From positions 62,001 through 126,000 of the forward strand of contig NZ_BMXK01000002.1 of the NCBI RefSeq assembly GCF_014651715.1: a stretch of 64,000 nt of DNA. The letters are read 5' to 3'. Below are positions 44,021 to 57,791 of this stretch, piece after piece. Under the pieces are notes generated by a model. The model saw nothing but the letters and a program-made list of their open reading frames with translations, had not been told where the DNA came from and ran no database searches. Both the position numbers and the translations under genes were made by a program. How positions within the stretch are numbered: the stretch's first letter is position 1; each line of letters opens with the position of its first letter. The DNA is from Zhihengliuella salsuginis (GTDB taxonomy: Bacteria > Actinomycetota > Actinomycetes > Actinomycetales > Micrococcaceae).

Positions 44021-46039
44021 GTGTTGACGTTCCTCGAAGCACTCAAGCGGGTCCTGGTCGGGCGGCCCTTTGAGACCGAAAGCCTGAAGCGGACCCCGCT
44101 GCGCCGACTCGTCGCCCTCGGCAAGGTGAGCTCGAACGCGCTCTCGTCGGTGGCCTACGCGCCCGACGAGATTCTCCTGACCCTCGCCATCGCCGGGATG
44201 AGCGCGATCCACTTCTCGCCGCTCGTGGGCGCGGCGGTGATGGTCGTCATGTTCGTCATCATCGCCTCCTACCGGCAGTCGGTGAAGGCCTACCCGGGCG
44301 GTGGCGGCGACTACATCATCGCCAGCACGAACCTCGGCCCGAGGGCCGGCACGACGGCGGCCGCGGCGCTGCTCATCGACTTCGTCCTGACAGTCGCCGT
44401 CTCGATGTCGGCGGCGGCCCACTACCTGGTGGCCGCCCTGCCGCAGCTGCAGGGGCACCGCGGCGAGATCGCCGCGTGGGGCGTCGCCCTGCTGGCGTTC
44501 GCGAGCCTGCGCGGGCTCGGGCGCTCGCGCTGGGCGCAGATGCTGCCGACCTACCTGTTCGTGGCGGGCGTCCTCTTCATGCTCGTGGTCGGATCGATCC
44601 TCGCGGTGACGGGCCAGCTGGGCCAGGCCCCGAGCGCCGACTTCACCATCGCCCCGCAGGCCGGCTTCGAGGAGGGGCTGACGGGCTTCTTCGGGGCCCT
44701 CCTGATCCTGCGCGCGTTCTCGACGGGCTCCGCCGCCCTCACGGGTATCGAGGCCCCGCAGAGCAGCGTCCCGGACATGGCCCCGCCGCGGGCCAAGAAC
44801 GCGGCCTCGGTCCTGGTCTGGCTCGGCATCCTGGCCGCGGTCCTGACCCTCGGGACCCTCTTCCTGGCCGAGGCGACGAACATGCGCCTGGTGGAGTTCC
44901 CGCACGAGTCCCTGCAGCTCGACGGCGGCCCGATTCCCGAGGGGTACTTCCAGATCCCCGTCCTCGGCCAGTTGGCCATGGCGGTCTTCGGCTCCGGGAC
45001 GTTCGGATTCATCGCCATCCTGGTCCTGACGATCTGGGTGCTCTGGACCGCCGGCGCCTCCGCCTTCAAATCCTTCCCGTTCCTCGCCTCGCTGCTCGCC
45101 GTCGACGGCTACCTGCCGCGCCAGCTGCGCACCCGCGGGGACCGGCTCGGCTACAGCAACGGCATCGCCGCGCTCGGCATCGCGGCCATCGTGCTCGTGC
45201 TGGCCTTCGACGCGCACCTGCCCGGGCTGATCCAGATGTACGTCGTCGGGGTCTTCGTGGCCTTCACGCTGAGCCAGCTCGGCATGCTCGGGCACTGGAA
45301 GCGCCGGTACGTCCAGACCCCGAGCCGCCCGGCGCGCGCGAAGATCGTCCGCTCACGCCTGCTGAACCTCGTCGGGTTCGTCCTCTCGGCCGCCGTGCTC
45401 GTCGTCGTGCTGATCACCAAGTTCGTCCACGGGGCCTGGCTGGCCGTCGCGGCGATCGGGCTGCTGTACCTCATCATGTTCTCGCTGCACCGCCACTACG
45501 AGGCCGTCGACCGGGAGCTCGCCATCGATCCGAACGCGGAGGCGAAGGCGCTCCCGGCCCGCGTGCACGCCCTGATCCTCGTCTCCTCGGTGCGCAAACC
45601 GGTCCTGCGGGCGCTCGCGTTCGCCCGGGCCTCGCGCCCCTCGAAGCTCGATGCGATCGTCGTCGACACCGAGGAGGAGCGGACCCAGCGGACGATCGAG
45701 AAGTGGAACGAGCTGCGCATCCCCGTCCCGCTGACGGTCCTCGCCTCGCCCTACCGCGAGGTCGCTCCGCCGCTGCTGGACTACATCAAGGGCATCAAGC
45801 GCGATTCCCCGCGGGACCTCGTCGTGGTCTACGTGCCGGAGTACGTCGTCGGCCGCTGGTGGGAGCAGCTGGTGCACAACCAGACGGCCCTGCGCATCAA
45901 GGCGCGCCTGCACTTCGAGCCGGGCGTCGTCGTCGCGTCCGTTCCCTGGCAGCTCTCGGCGGACACCCACGGCCGCGCGCTCTTCGACAACGACTTCGGC
46001 ACGACCCCTCCCACCGACCCGAGCAAGGACCCCCAGTGA
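44021..46039 (+). CDS. APC family permease
   Basis: A 672-aa amino acid/polyamine-type permease. About 12 transmembrane helices span residues 40-480, starting with SSNALSSVAYAPDEILLTLA and containing the G-rich YPGGGGDYIIAS stretch. A cytosolic domain of about 180 aa with alternating strands and helices follows. The substrate is unknown; the close link to TrkA subunits raises the possibility of ion or osmolyte transport, which is inference. The GTG start at 44021 is chosen from the -10 box. The RNA methyltransferase gene overlaps its stop (GTGA). Confidence 0.88.
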   Translation: MLTFLEALKRVLVGRPFETESLKRTPLRRLVALGKVSSNALSSVAYAPDEILLTLAIAGMSAIHFSPLVGAAVMVVMFVIIASYRQSVKAYPGGGGDYIIASTNLGPRAGTTAAAALLIDFVLTVAVSMSAAAHYLVAALPQLQGHRGEIAAWGVALLAFASLRGLGRSRWAQMLPTYLFVAGVLFMLVVGSILAVTGQLGQAPSADFTIAPQAGFEEGLTGFFGALLILRAFSTGSAALTGIEAPQSSVPDMAPPRAKNAASVLVWLGILAAVLTLGTLFLAEATNMRLVEFPHESLQLDGGPIPEGYFQIPVLGQLAMAVFGSGTFGFIAILVLTIWVLWTAGASAFKSFPFLASLLAVDGYLPRQLRTRGDRLGYSNGIAALGIAAIVLVLAFDAHLPGLIQMYVVGVFVAFTLSQLGMLGHWKRRYVQTPSRPARAKIVRSRLLNLVGFVLSAAVLVVVLITKFVHGAWLAVAAIGLLYLIMFSLHRHYEAVDRELAIDPNAEAKALPARVHALILVSSVRKPVLRALAFARASRPSKLDAIVVDTEEERTQRTIEKWNELRIPVPLTVLASPYREVAPPLLDYIKGIKRDSPRDLVVVYVPEYVVGRWWEQLVHNQTALRIKARLHFEPGVVVASVPWQLSADTHGRALFDNDFGTTPPTDPSKDPQ

Positions 46040-47448
46040 ACCAGCCTGCCGCCCCCGAGCCCGCACCGGTCGTCGAGCTCACGATCGGCCCGGTCGCCCA
46101 CGGCGGCCACTTCGTGGCCCGCCACCAGGGCCGCGTCGTCTTCGTCCGGCACGCGCTGCCGGGCGAGCGGGTGCTGGCGCGCCTGACCGAGCACGACGAC
46201 GGCGCCCGGTTCTGGCGCGCCGACGTCGTCGACGTGCTCGACGCCAGTGCCGACCGGCAGGACCACGTCTGGGACCAGGCCGACGCCCTCGCGGCGGCCC
46301 GATCCGGGCGTCCGGCCGCCGGCGGTGCCGAGTTCGGGCACATCCGACTCGAGGCCCAGCGGCGGCTCAAGGGCGAGGTGTTCGCGGAGCACCTCGAGCG
46401 CGCCGCCTCGATCGACGTCTCCGCGCTGGGATTCGCGGGGGTCGAGGCCGCTGGAGAGGAGGACGGGCTGGGACGCTTCTGGCGGACGCGGATGGCTTTC
46501 GCCGTGGACGCGGACGGGCGGCTCGCGATGCACCCGCATCGCAGCGACGACCTCGTCGCCCTCTCGTCGATGCCGCTGGCCAGCGAGGAGATCCAGCGGC
46601 TGAGCCCGTGGGACGCGGATTTCTCCGGCTTCGAACGCGTCGAGATCGCGGCCCCGGCCGGCGGCGACGAGACCCTGGTGCTGCTGGTCCCGTCCGCTGC
46701 GGCGGCCGACGCGGCCGGCGTCCGGCGCGCCGCCCGCCGCGTGGCGTCGCAGTTGCCGGACAGCGCCTCGGTGTCCGTGCTGACGCAGGAGGGAGGGGCC
46801 GCAGCCGACGGCCGGGGCGCGCTGCAGCGCATCTCCGGCCGCACCTGGCTCTCCGAATCGGTGGAGCTGGCGTCCGGCGACGACTACCAGTTCCGGGTGA
46901 CGGGGGAGGGGTTCTGGCAGATCCACCGCGCCGCGCCGGCGACGCTGACCGACGCGGTGCTCGGGATCGTCGCGCCGGAGCCGGGGCAGACGGTCGCGGA
47001 CCTGTACGCCGGGGCCGGCCTCTTCACCCTGCCGCTGGCCGAGCGGGTGGGCTCTGGCGGCCGCGTGCTCTCGATCGAGGGGGCGCCGGGCACGAGCAAG
47101 GATGCGCGGCGCAATCTCCACGAGCACCGGCAGGCGGTGATCGCCCAGGGGCGCGTGGAGCGCACATTACGCGGGCAGCTCCAGCGGCTGTCCGGCGGGC
47201 GGGGCACCCGCCGGCTTGACGCCGTCGTCCTGGATCCGCCACGCGCGGGAGCCGGCAAGCGGGCCGTGGAGCTGATCGCGCAGGCGCAGCCGGCGACGAT
47301 CGCCTACGTCTCGTGCGATCCGGCGTCCTTCGCCCGTGATGCCGCGGATCTTCGGCGTCGCGGATACGAGCTGGTCACAGCGAGGGTCTTCGATTTGTAC
47401 CCGAACACGCACCACCTGGAGACGGTCGGGCACTTCGCCCGGGCGTAA
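46036..47448 (+). CDS. TRAM-domain class I SAM-dependent RNA (uracil-5-)methyltransferase
   Basis: A 470-aa protein of the TrmA/RumA (RlmD) family. It has an N-terminal TRAM domain (about 10-70), a central domain, and a SAM-binding Rossmann fold with DLYAGAGLFTLPLA (about 318-331), DPPRAG, and catalytic Cys427 in YVSCDP. The cysteines of an Fe-S cluster as in RumA are not seen. It methylates uridine in rRNA or tRNA; which one cannot be decided. The GTG start overlaps the permease stop, with AAGGA upstream. Confidence 0.9.
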   Translation: MNQPAAPEPAPVVELTIGPVAHGGHFVARHQGRVVFVRHALPGERVLARLTEHDDGARFWRADVVDVLDASADRQDHVWDQADALAAARSGRPAAGGAEFGHIRLEAQRRLKGEVFAEHLERAASIDVSALGFAGVEAAGEEDGLGRFWRTRMAFAVDADGRLAMHPHRSDDLVALSSMPLASEEIQRLSPWDADFSGFERVEIAAPAGGDETLVLLVPSAAAADAAGVRRAARRVASQLPDSASVSVLTQEGGAAADGRGALQRISGRTWLSESVELASGDDYQFRVTGEGFWQIHRAAPATLTDAVLGIVAPEPGQTVADLYAGAGLFTLPLAERVGSGGRVLSIEGAPGTSKDARRNLHEHRQAVIAQGRVERTLRGQLQRLSGGRGTRRLDAVVLDPPRAGAGKRAVELIAQAQPATIAYVSCDPASFARDAADLRRRGYELVTARVFDLYPNTHHLETVGHFARA

Positions 47449-47475
47449 CCCTGAGGCGCGGCGCACGTGAACCGA

Positions 47476-47481
47476 TAGACT
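47476..47481 (+). promoter_or_regulatory. -10 box TAGACT, candidate acn promoter
   Basis: It lies 107 nt before the acn ATG, giving a leader of about 100 nt that contains the palindromes described separately. The -35 region is weak. Confidence 0.4.
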
Positions 47482-47515
47482 GGGGCGCAGCTCTGCCGCG
47501 AACCATCCATCTTGT

Positions 47516-47534
47516 GTTGGTTAGGGTTTCCTAA
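47516..47534. promoter_or_regulatory. IdeR/DtxR-like iron box upstream of acn
   Basis: The 19-mer matches the remembered IdeR/DtxR consensus TTAGGTTAGGCTAACCTAA at 14 of 19 positions. It contains the perfect dyad GTTAGG-GTTT-CCTAAC (47520-47535). Confidence 0.5.
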
Positions 47535-47538
47535 CTGG

Positions 47539-47576
47539 CGCCAGATAGTGCGTGCAACAAAGATGAAAATCTGGCG
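47539..47576 (+). promoter_or_regulatory. Leader hairpin just before the acn ribosome-binding site
   Basis: CGCCAGAT (47539-47546) pairs with ATCTGGCG (47569-47576), ending next to GAGAGGAGT. CTGGCGCCAG (47535-47544) is an overlapping palindrome that offers an alternative fold. Confidence 0.4.
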
Positions 47577-47588
47577 AGAGGAGTCCCA

Positions 47589-50294
<2,706 letters not shown>

Positions 50295-50309
50295 GCGCAG
50301 ATCGACCAA

Positions 50310-50351
50310 CCGCTGGGGCGGGCACCGGGAAACCGGTGCCCGCCCCAGCGG
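50310..50351 (+). terminator. Terminator after acnA
   Basis: A perfect 19-bp stem with a GAAA tetraloop (50310-50328 with 50333-50351). Confidence 0.75.
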
Positions 50352-50413
50352 CGTTCGGTCCCGAAGCGGGAACGGGTACGGCCCGCGGCCTGTCCGGGCG
50401 GGTCCAGAGGAAC

Positions 50414-50419
50414 TATTCT
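50414..50419 (+). promoter_or_regulatory. -10 box TATTCT, leaderless start of the MFS gene
   Basis: TATTCT ends 6 nt before ATG 50426. Confidence 0.6.
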
Positions 50420-50425
50420 GAGTCC

Positions 50426-51829
50426 ATGGCGCAGGACGCGCGTTCCCCGAAGAGCACCGGCCGAACCGGCGATCGGGCCTCGGCGACGATGCCGCACGGC
50501 CCCGGGCACCGCACGTTCATGCACGTCCTGGTCAATACGGCGTGCGCCAACGTCATCACGAGCTATCTCTGGTTCGGCCTGACGTTCTGGGTCTACCTCG
50601 AGACCCGCTCCGTCCTGGCGACCGGGGTCATCGGCGGGGCCTACATGCTCCTCGTGGCCTTCTTCGGACTCCTCTTCGGAGTGCTCGTGGACCGGTACCG
50701 GAAGCACGCGGTGATGGTCGGGTCCACCCTCTTCACCGTGCTCTGCTTCGGGCTGGCGGGGACGATGTTCCTGCTGCTGCCGGAGACCGCGCTTCTGGAC
50801 CTGACCGGGATCTGGTTCTGGCTGTTCGCCGGCATCGTCCTGATCGGGGCCGTCGTCGAGCAGCTGCGCAACATCGCACTGTCGACCACGGTCACCCTCC
50901 TCGTGGCACCGGACCGCCGCGCGAACGCCAACGGGTTCGTCGGGACCGTGCAGGGCCTCGCCTTCATGGTCACCTCGGTCTTCAGCGGCCTGTCGATCGG
51001 CATACTCGGCATGGGCGGGACGATCGTCATCGCTCTCGTTGCCTGCACCGCCGTGCTGGCGCACCTGTTGGCGCTCAGAATCCCCGAGCCGGACATCGTC
51101 CGCGCGGCGCAGCGGGAGAGCTTCTCCGAGCTGCGGGCCGGCATCGCGGCCGTGCGCGCGACCCGGGGCCTGTTCGCGCTGATCCTGTTCACGACCCTGA
51201 ACAATCTCACCGGCGGCGTCTTCATGGCGCTCATGGACCCCTACGGGCTGACGATCTTCCCCGTGGAGGTCTGGGGTCTGGTCCTGGGCATCACGGCGAC
51301 CGGCTTCCTCATCGGCGGCGGCGTGGTGGCCAGATTCGGCCTCGGCGCCAACCCGATCCGCACGCTGCTGATCCTGGTGGTCTGCACGGGCGTCCTGGGG
51401 GCCACGTTCACGATTCGCGAGTGGTGGTGGCTCTTCGCCGTCGGCATCTGGGTCTTCATGATGCTCATCCCGGCCATCGAGGCGGCCGAGCAGACCGTGA
51501 TCCAGAAGGTCGTGCCGTACGCGGTCCAGGGGAGGGTCTTCGGATTCGCGATGACCTTCGAGGCCGCGGCGGCGCCCATCACGGCCTTCCTCATCGCTCC
51601 GCTGGCCGAATTCTGGATCATCCCCTACATGGACTCGGCCGACGGCCGGCAGGCGTGGGGCCCGCTGCTGGGTGCGGGCGATGCGCGCGGCATCGCCCTC
51701 GTGTTCCTGGTCTCGGGTCTCGCGTCCATCGGTCTGGGGGCGGCGGCGCTCTGCTCGCGCTCCTACCGGAGGCTGTCGACGACGTTCGCGGACGCCCCGG
51801 AGACCGCGCCGCCGGCCGCGGGCGGTTAG
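50426..51829 (+). CDS. Major facilitator superfamily transporter
   Basis: A 467-aa protein with about 12 hydrophobic helices and the MFS cytosolic loop motif [10 protein letters not shown] between helices 2 and 3. The layout (short hydrophilic N-terminus, central loop, [15 protein letters not shown] start of helix 1) resembles drug or macrolide-type exporters, but the substrate is unknown. The ATG at 50426 is preferred over an upstream in-frame ATG (50336), which would lie inside the acn terminator and upstream of the -10 box. dxs begins 73 nt later. Confidence 0.88.
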   Translation: MAQDARSPKSTGRTGDRASATMPHGPGHRTFMHVLVNTACANVITSYLWFGLTFWVYLETRSVLATGVIGGAYMLLVAFFGLLFGVLVDRYRKHAVMVGSTLFTVLCFGLAGTMFLLLPETALLDLTGIWFWLFAGIVLIGAVVEQLRNIALSTTVTLLVAPDRRANANGFVGTVQGLAFMVTSVFSGLSIGILGMGGTIVIALVACTAVLAHLLALRIPEPDIVRAAQRESFSELRAGIAAVRATRGLFALILFTTLNNLTGGVFMALMDPYGLTIFPVEVWGLVLGITATGFLIGGGVVARFGLGANPIRTLLILVVCTGVLGATFTIREWWWLFAVGIWVFMMLIPAIEAAEQTVIQKVVPYAVQGRVFGFAMTFEAAAAPITAFLIAPLAEFWIIPYMDSADGRQAWGPLLGAGDARGIALVFLVSGLASIGLGAAALCSRSYRRLSTTFADAPETAPPAAGG

Positions 51830-51902
51830 GATTGACGGAAAGCAACCGTGGCCGCAGACCGGCGGCGGAGCATTGGAGAAGTCGACGGCGAAAGGAAGAC
51901 GA

Positions 51903-53897
51903 GTGTCACTGCTGGAGGCCATTGGCGAACCGGACGACCTGCGCGCGCTGGACGACGAGCAGACCGTCGCCCTCGCTGAGGAGATCCGCCGATTCCTCGT
52001 CGCCAACGTCGCCCGCACGGGCGGACACCTGGGGCCCAACCTGGGCGTCGTCGAGCTGACGCTGGGCATCCACCGCGTCTTCGACTCGCCCAAGGACTCG
52101 ATCGTCTTCGACACCGGGCACCAGTCCTACGTGCACAAGCTCGTCACCGGCAGGCAGGACTTCGGCACGCTGCGCCAGCAGGGAGGGATCGCCGGCTACC
52201 CCGACCGCTCCGAGTCCGTGCACGACATCGTCGAGTCGTCCCACGCCTCCAGCTCCCTCTCCTGGGCGGAGGGGATCTCGCGTGCCCGCGTCCTCTCGGG
52301 GGAGTCGGACCGCTACGTCGTCGCCGTGGTGGGCGACGGCGCGCTGACCGGGGGCATGGCCTGGGAGGCCCTGAACAACATCGCTGCCGACAAGGAGCGC
52401 AAGCTCGTCATCGTCGTCAACGACAACGGCCGGTCGTACGCGCCGACGATCGGCGGCCTCGCGAACCAGCTCGCCGGTCTGCGGCAGATGACGCTCGACA
52501 AGTTCCGGACCTCGCAGGCCTACGAGGAGACGCTCGACAAGGTCAAGCACCGGCTGCAGAGCGGCGGGACCGTCGGCAAGTTCGCCTACAAGTCCCTGCA
52601 TGCGGCCAAGAAGGGCATCAAGGACTGGTGGGCTCCGCAGGGACTCTTCGAGGATCTCGGACTCAAGTACATCGGGCCCATCGACGGCCACAACCAGGCC
52701 AGCGTGGAGGAGGCACTCCAGCAGGCGCGCGCCTACGAGGGGCCGGTGATCGTCCACGCGCTCACCGAGAAGGGCCGGGGCTACGCCCCCGCCCGGGCGC
52801 ACGAGGCCGACCAGTTCCACGCCGTCGGCGTCATCGACCCGACGACGGGCGAACCCGTCGAGACGCCCTCGAAGCAGTCCTGGACCAGCGTCTTCGGCGA
52901 CGAGATCGCATCGATCGCGGACGAGCGCGCGGACATCGTCGGCATCACCGGCGCCATGCTCATCCCCGTCGGGTTGAAGAAGATGGCGGAGAAGCACCCG
53001 GACCGCGTGATCGACGTCGGCATCGCCGAGCAGCACGCGCTGACCAGTGCCGCGGGCCTGGCCTTCGGCGGGATGCACCCGGTGGTGGCGATGTACGCGA
53101 CGTTCCTGAACCGCGCCTACGACCAGCTGCTGATGGACGTGGCCCTGCACAAGGCCGGCGTCACCGTGGTCCTCGACCGGGCCGGCGTCACGGGCCCCGA
53201 CGGCCCCAGCCACCACGGCATGTGGGACCTCTCGCTGCTGCAGTCGGTCCCGGGCATGCACATCGCCGCGCCGCGCGATGCCGACACGCTGCGCGAGGAG
53301 CTGCGCGAGGCGGTTGCCGTCGACGACGCCCCGACCGTCGTCCGGTTCTCCAAGGGCAGCGTCGGCGCGCCGCTCCGCGCGCTGGAGCGGCTCTCCGACG
53401 GCGTCGACGTCCTCGCCCGGCGGGGCACGGCCAAGCCGGAGCAGCGCGAGGGCCGCGACGAGCGCGACGTCCTGATCGTCGCCGTCGGGTCGATGGCGGA
53501 GATGGCCCTGGACGTCGCCGTCCGGCTCGAGGACCAGGGCATCAGCTCGACCGTGGTCGACCCGCGCTGGGTGCTGCCCGTCCCGCGCTCGATCGTCTCG
53601 CTGGCCGCCCGGCACCGGATCGTCGTCTGTCTCGAGGACGGCGTCAAGGCCGGCGGCGTGGGCGGCCGGATCCGCCAGGACATGCGCGAGGCCGGCGTCG
53701 ACACGGCGCTCAACGAGGTCGGTCTGCCGGTCGAGTTCCTCGCCCACGGCTCGCGCAGCGAGGTCCTCGCCCGGGTGGGCGTGACCGCCCAGCAGGTCGC
53801 GCACGACACCCTCGCACAGGTCCTGGGCACCAAGGTCCCGTTCGCGCGCCCCCTCGAGGGCCAGGACCTGCCCACCGGACAGCTGCCGCAGCTGTGA
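51903..53897 (+). CDS. dxs: 1-deoxy-D-xylulose-5-phosphate synthase
   Basis: A 664-aa thiamine diphosphate enzyme that joins pyruvate and glyceraldehyde 3-phosphate in the first step of the MEP isoprenoid pathway. Conserved elements: [13 protein letters not shown] with the catalytic His region, the ThDP/Mg motif [16 protein letters not shown] (about 142-157), [12 protein letters not shown], and the transketolase C-terminal domain with [15 protein letters not shown]. The GTG at 51903 has GGAAG upstream and gives the canonical N-terminus. Its TGA overlaps the GTG of the DUF402 gene. Confidence 0.97.
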   Translation: MSLLEAIGEPDDLRALDDEQTVALAEEIRRFLVANVARTGGHLGPNLGVVELTLGIHRVFDSPKDSIVFDTGHQSYVHKLVTGRQDFGTLRQQGGIAGYPDRSESVHDIVESSHASSSLSWAEGISRARVLSGESDRYVVAVVGDGALTGGMAWEALNNIAADKERKLVIVVNDNGRSYAPTIGGLANQLAGLRQMTLDKFRTSQAYEETLDKVKHRLQSGGTVGKFAYKSLHAAKKGIKDWWAPQGLFEDLGLKYIGPIDGHNQASVEEALQQARAYEGPVIVHALTEKGRGYAPARAHEADQFHAVGVIDPTTGEPVETPSKQSWTSVFGDEIASIADERADIVGITGAMLIPVGLKKMAEKHPDRVIDVGIAEQHALTSAAGLAFGGMHPVVAMYATFLNRAYDQLLMDVALHKAGVTVVLDRAGVTGPDGPSHHGMWDLSLLQSVPGMHIAAPRDADTLREELREAVAVDDAPTVVRFSKGSVGAPLRALERLSDGVDVLARRGTAKPEQREGRDERDVLIVAVGSMAEMALDVAVRLEDQGISSTVVDPRWVLPVPRSIVSLAARHRIVVCLEDGVKAGGVGGRIRQDMREAGVDTALNEVGLPVEFLAHGSRSEVLARVGVTAQQVAHDTLAQVLGTKVPFARPLEGQDLPTGQLPQL

Positions 53898-54571
53898 GCG
53901 CACCCCGCCCGCCGATCCCCGCCCCGTTCCCGGCCGACGCGGTGCCGGCGCCCGGGGCGATCGCGGCCGGCGATCTCGTGGTCGCGCGGGCGTGGAAGTA
54001 CGACGCCGGCCCGCACTGGGTCGTGCCGGGTGTCTACCTGGGCGCCGACGCCGCGGGGCACTGGATCTTCCAGCCCGCCGGATCGTTCGTCGCCCGGCCC
54101 GGGGCGGGGTTCTTCGCCGACTCCGACGCCGTCTGCCTCTTCCCGCACCAGGACGGCGACGGGGCGGGGAGCGGCTCGGGCGTGCGGACCGGCGACTGGG
54201 TCGCGACCTTCTACGACGAGGGCCACCCGGAGGCGATGCGCGTCTACATCGACGTCTCGACGGCGATCGGGTGGCGCCCGCTGGCCCCTTCGGGCTGGGA
54301 GATCCACTCCGTCGACATGGACCTGGACGTGGTCGGCACGGTCGACGCCGAGGCGTTCATCGACGACGAGGACGAGTTCGACGAGCACACGCTCCGCTAC
54401 GGATACCCCGACTGGCTGGTGGACCGTCTGCGGCCCGCGGCCGACGAGCTCCTGGCCGCCGTGCGCGAGGGGCGCGGCGTGTTCGCCGCCGATGCAGACA
54501 CGCGGATCGCCGCCGCGGCGCAGGACTGGTTCGATGCCGCCCGGTCCGCGGCGCCGTCGTCCGCCCGCTAG
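53894..54571 (+). CDS. DUF402 domain protein
   Basis: A 225-aa protein with the DUF402 core: [21 protein letters not shown] and [11 protein letters not shown], where the aspartates form a probable divalent-metal site. Characterised DUF402 proteins (FomD, Ntdp) hydrolyse nucleotides or nucleotidyl esters, so a nucleotide phosphohydrolase activity is possible. The GTG start overlaps the dxs stop (GTGA), so it is translated with dxs, although a link to isoprenoid synthesis is not established. Confidence 0.85.
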   Translation: MSAPRPPIPAPFPADAVPAPGAIAAGDLVVARAWKYDAGPHWVVPGVYLGADAAGHWIFQPAGSFVARPGAGFFADSDAVCLFPHQDGDGAGSGSGVRTGDWVATFYDEGHPEAMRVYIDVSTAIGWRPLAPSGWEIHSVDMDLDVVGTVDAEAFIDDEDEFDEHTLRYGYPDWLVDRLRPAADELLAAVREGRGVFAADADTRIAAAAQDWFDAARSAAPSSAR

Positions 54572-54625
54572 AGATTCGATGCAGACGGGATCCACCCGCC
54601 CGCAGACACCCACCTGAGGAGAAAA

Positions 54626-55189
54626 ATGGCGATCATCCGCACGTTCCGCCGCAACGACGACGGCAGTCTCGACTTCCGCGAGGCCTGGTTCGAGGCGTAC
54701 GAGAACGAGGAGGCGGGCCAGTTCGTGATCAACCACGGCGCGGTCGGCCACATGTCGACGACGAAGGACGTCAAGAACGTCGACGAGGAGACCGGCGCCT
54801 CGCTGCTGGCCGCGTTCGAGGCCCAGTGCGCCGAGGACGGCTACGCCGAGCTCCCGGCCGAGGAGCAGTTCTGGGCGATCGCCCAGTGGCCGGCCAAGAC
54901 CGGCGGCGCCTACGCCGAGCGCCTGCGCGACACGGCCGTGCAGGTCCTGACCGGGCACCTCGCCTGGCGCGGGCTCGGCACGATCGAGGAGACCACCTTC
55001 GGCACCGGGACCCTGAACCTGCACATCCTCACCCCGGACCCCAAGAAGGTGGTGCCGGCGCTCAAGGCGGCCGTACGCGAGCACGACCTCGACCTGTCGA
55101 AGCTGCGCATCGGCATCGCACCGTTCGGGGAGCCGACGGCATTGAAGCAGAAGCACCCGAGCCCGCCGAAGCCGTTCAGCGTCGACTGA
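54626..55189 (+). CDS. Hypothetical protein, 187 aa
   Basis: I do not recognise this family. The protein is acidic, soluble and without signal peptide or membrane helix. The N-terminal half is rich in Glu and Asp (FRRNDDGSLDFREAWFEAYE). The middle has a conserved-looking QWPAKTGGAYAERLRD helix, and the end is Pro/Lys-rich (KQKHPSPPKPFSVD). A GAGGAG before the ATG and codon usage like that of its neighbours support a real gene. It follows DUF402 by 54 nt and is followed by a strong two-way terminator, so it closes the dxs-DUF402 unit. Confidence 0.8.
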   Translation: MAIIRTFRRNDDGSLDFREAWFEAYENEEAGQFVINHGAVGHMSTTKDVKNVDEETGASLLAAFEAQCAEDGYAELPAEEQFWAIAQWPAKTGGAYAERLRDTAVQVLTGHLAWRGLGTIEETTFGTGTLNLHILTPDPKKVVPALKAAVREHDLDLSKLRIGIAPFGEPTALKQKHPSPPKPFSVD

Positions 55190-55205
55190 TCAGCCGCCGC
55201 AACGA

Positions 55206-55256
55206 GAAAACGCTCCCCGCGCCGCCTGCAGTGCAGGCGGCGCGGGGAGCGTTTTC
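55206..55256. terminator. Bidirectional terminator between the 187-aa protein gene and argG
   Basis: A stem of up to 25 bp (55206-55230 with 55232-55256) has GAAAAC at its left foot and GTTTTC at its right, between convergent genes. Confidence 0.9.
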
Positions 55257-55271
55257 GTCTCTGGCCGGGGA

Positions 55272-56738
<1,467 letters not shown>

Positions 56739-56780
56739 TTATGCGTAACTGTGAATGACTATGCACAGGCCGTGACTGAC

Positions 56781-56786
56781 TAGGCT
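56781..56786 (+). promoter_or_regulatory. -10 box TAGGCT of the aldo/keto reductase gene
   Basis: It lies 32 nt before ATG 56819; the short leader carries AAGGAG. It is divergent from the argG box. Confidence 0.5.
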
Positions 56787-56818
56787 GGGGGCACACGCCG
56801 CGACGCACAAGGAGAACC

Positions 56819-57790
56819 ATGGAATACCGTCAGCTGGGGGCCTCGGGCCTGACCGTGTCGACCGTCGGACTGGGCTGCAACAACCTCGGCCGCGCCGGGT
56901 CGGCGACCGAGACGCAGGAGGGCGCGGACGTCGTCGTCCGGGCCGCGGTCGAGGCCGGGGTGACGCTGTTCGACACCGCCGACAACTACGGCGCCGAGCC
57001 GGGCCTCTCGGAGCGGCGCCTGGGCGCGGCCCTGGGGTCGGCGCGCGACGACGTCGTGGTCGCCACCAAGTTCGGGATGGATCTGCGCGGGGCCAACGGG
57101 GCGGACTTCTCGGCGCGGGGATCGCGCCGCTACGTCACCCGCGCGGTGGACGCCTCGCTGCGTCGGCTCGGGACGGACTACATCGATCTCTACCAGTTCC
57201 ACACGCCTGATCCGGCCACGCCCGTCGAGGAGACGCTCGCCGCCCTCGACGACGCCGTGCGGGCCGGCAAGATCCGCTACATCGGCCACTCGAACCGGGC
57301 CGGCTGGCAGATCGCGGAGGCGGAATTCACCGCCCGGATGAGGGGGACGAACCGATTCGTCTCCAGCCAGTCCCACTACAACCTGATCGACCGCCGGGCC
57401 GAACTAGAGGTCCTGCCGGCGGCGGAGGCGTTCGGGCTCGGGGTGCTCCCGTACTTCCCCCTCGCCTCCGGCCTGCTGACGGGCAAGTACTCCTCCGGCC
57501 GGGCGCCGGAGGGCAGCCGGCTCGCCTCCCGCGAGGACAAGCTCGCCGCCGCCGACTGGGAGCAGCTGCGCCGCTTCGGGGACTTCGCCGCCGCCCGCGG
57601 TCTCGACGAGCTGACCGTCGCGTTCTCCTGGCTCGCGTCCCGCCCGGCCGTCTCCAGCGTGATCGCCGGCGCCACCCGCCCCGAGCAGATCGTGCAGAAC
57701 GCCGCGGCCGCCTCCTGGGCGCCCTCGGTGGAGGACCTGGCCGAACTCGACGAGATCTTCCCGGCCCCCGAGAAGATCGCGCTGTTCTGA
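56819..57790 (+). CDS. Aldo/keto reductase
   Basis: A 323-aa TIM-barrel NADPH-dependent oxidoreductase with the full catalytic tetrad: Asp52 and Tyr57 (DTADNYG), Lys84 (ATKFG) and His128 (YQFHTPD). The C-terminal SVIAGATRPEQI segment is the usual cofactor-binding end. The physiological substrate is unknown. AAGGAG stands 5 nt before the ATG. The nucleoside hydrolase gene starts one base after its stop, so the two are co-transcribed. Confidence 0.92.
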   Translation: MEYRQLGASGLTVSTVGLGCNNLGRAGSATETQEGADVVVRAAVEAGVTLFDTADNYGAEPGLSERRLGAALGSARDDVVVATKFGMDLRGANGADFSARGSRRYVTRAVDASLRRLGTDYIDLYQFHTPDPATPVEETLAALDDAVRAGKIRYIGHSNRAGWQIAEAEFTARMRGTNRFVSSQSHYNLIDRRAELEVLPAAEAFGLGVLPYFPLASGLLTGKYSSGRAPEGSRLASREDKLAAADWEQLRRFGDFAAARGLDELTVAFSWLASRPAVSSVIAGATRPEQIVQNAAAASWAPSVEDLAELDEIFPAPEKIALF

Positions 57791-57791
57791 G

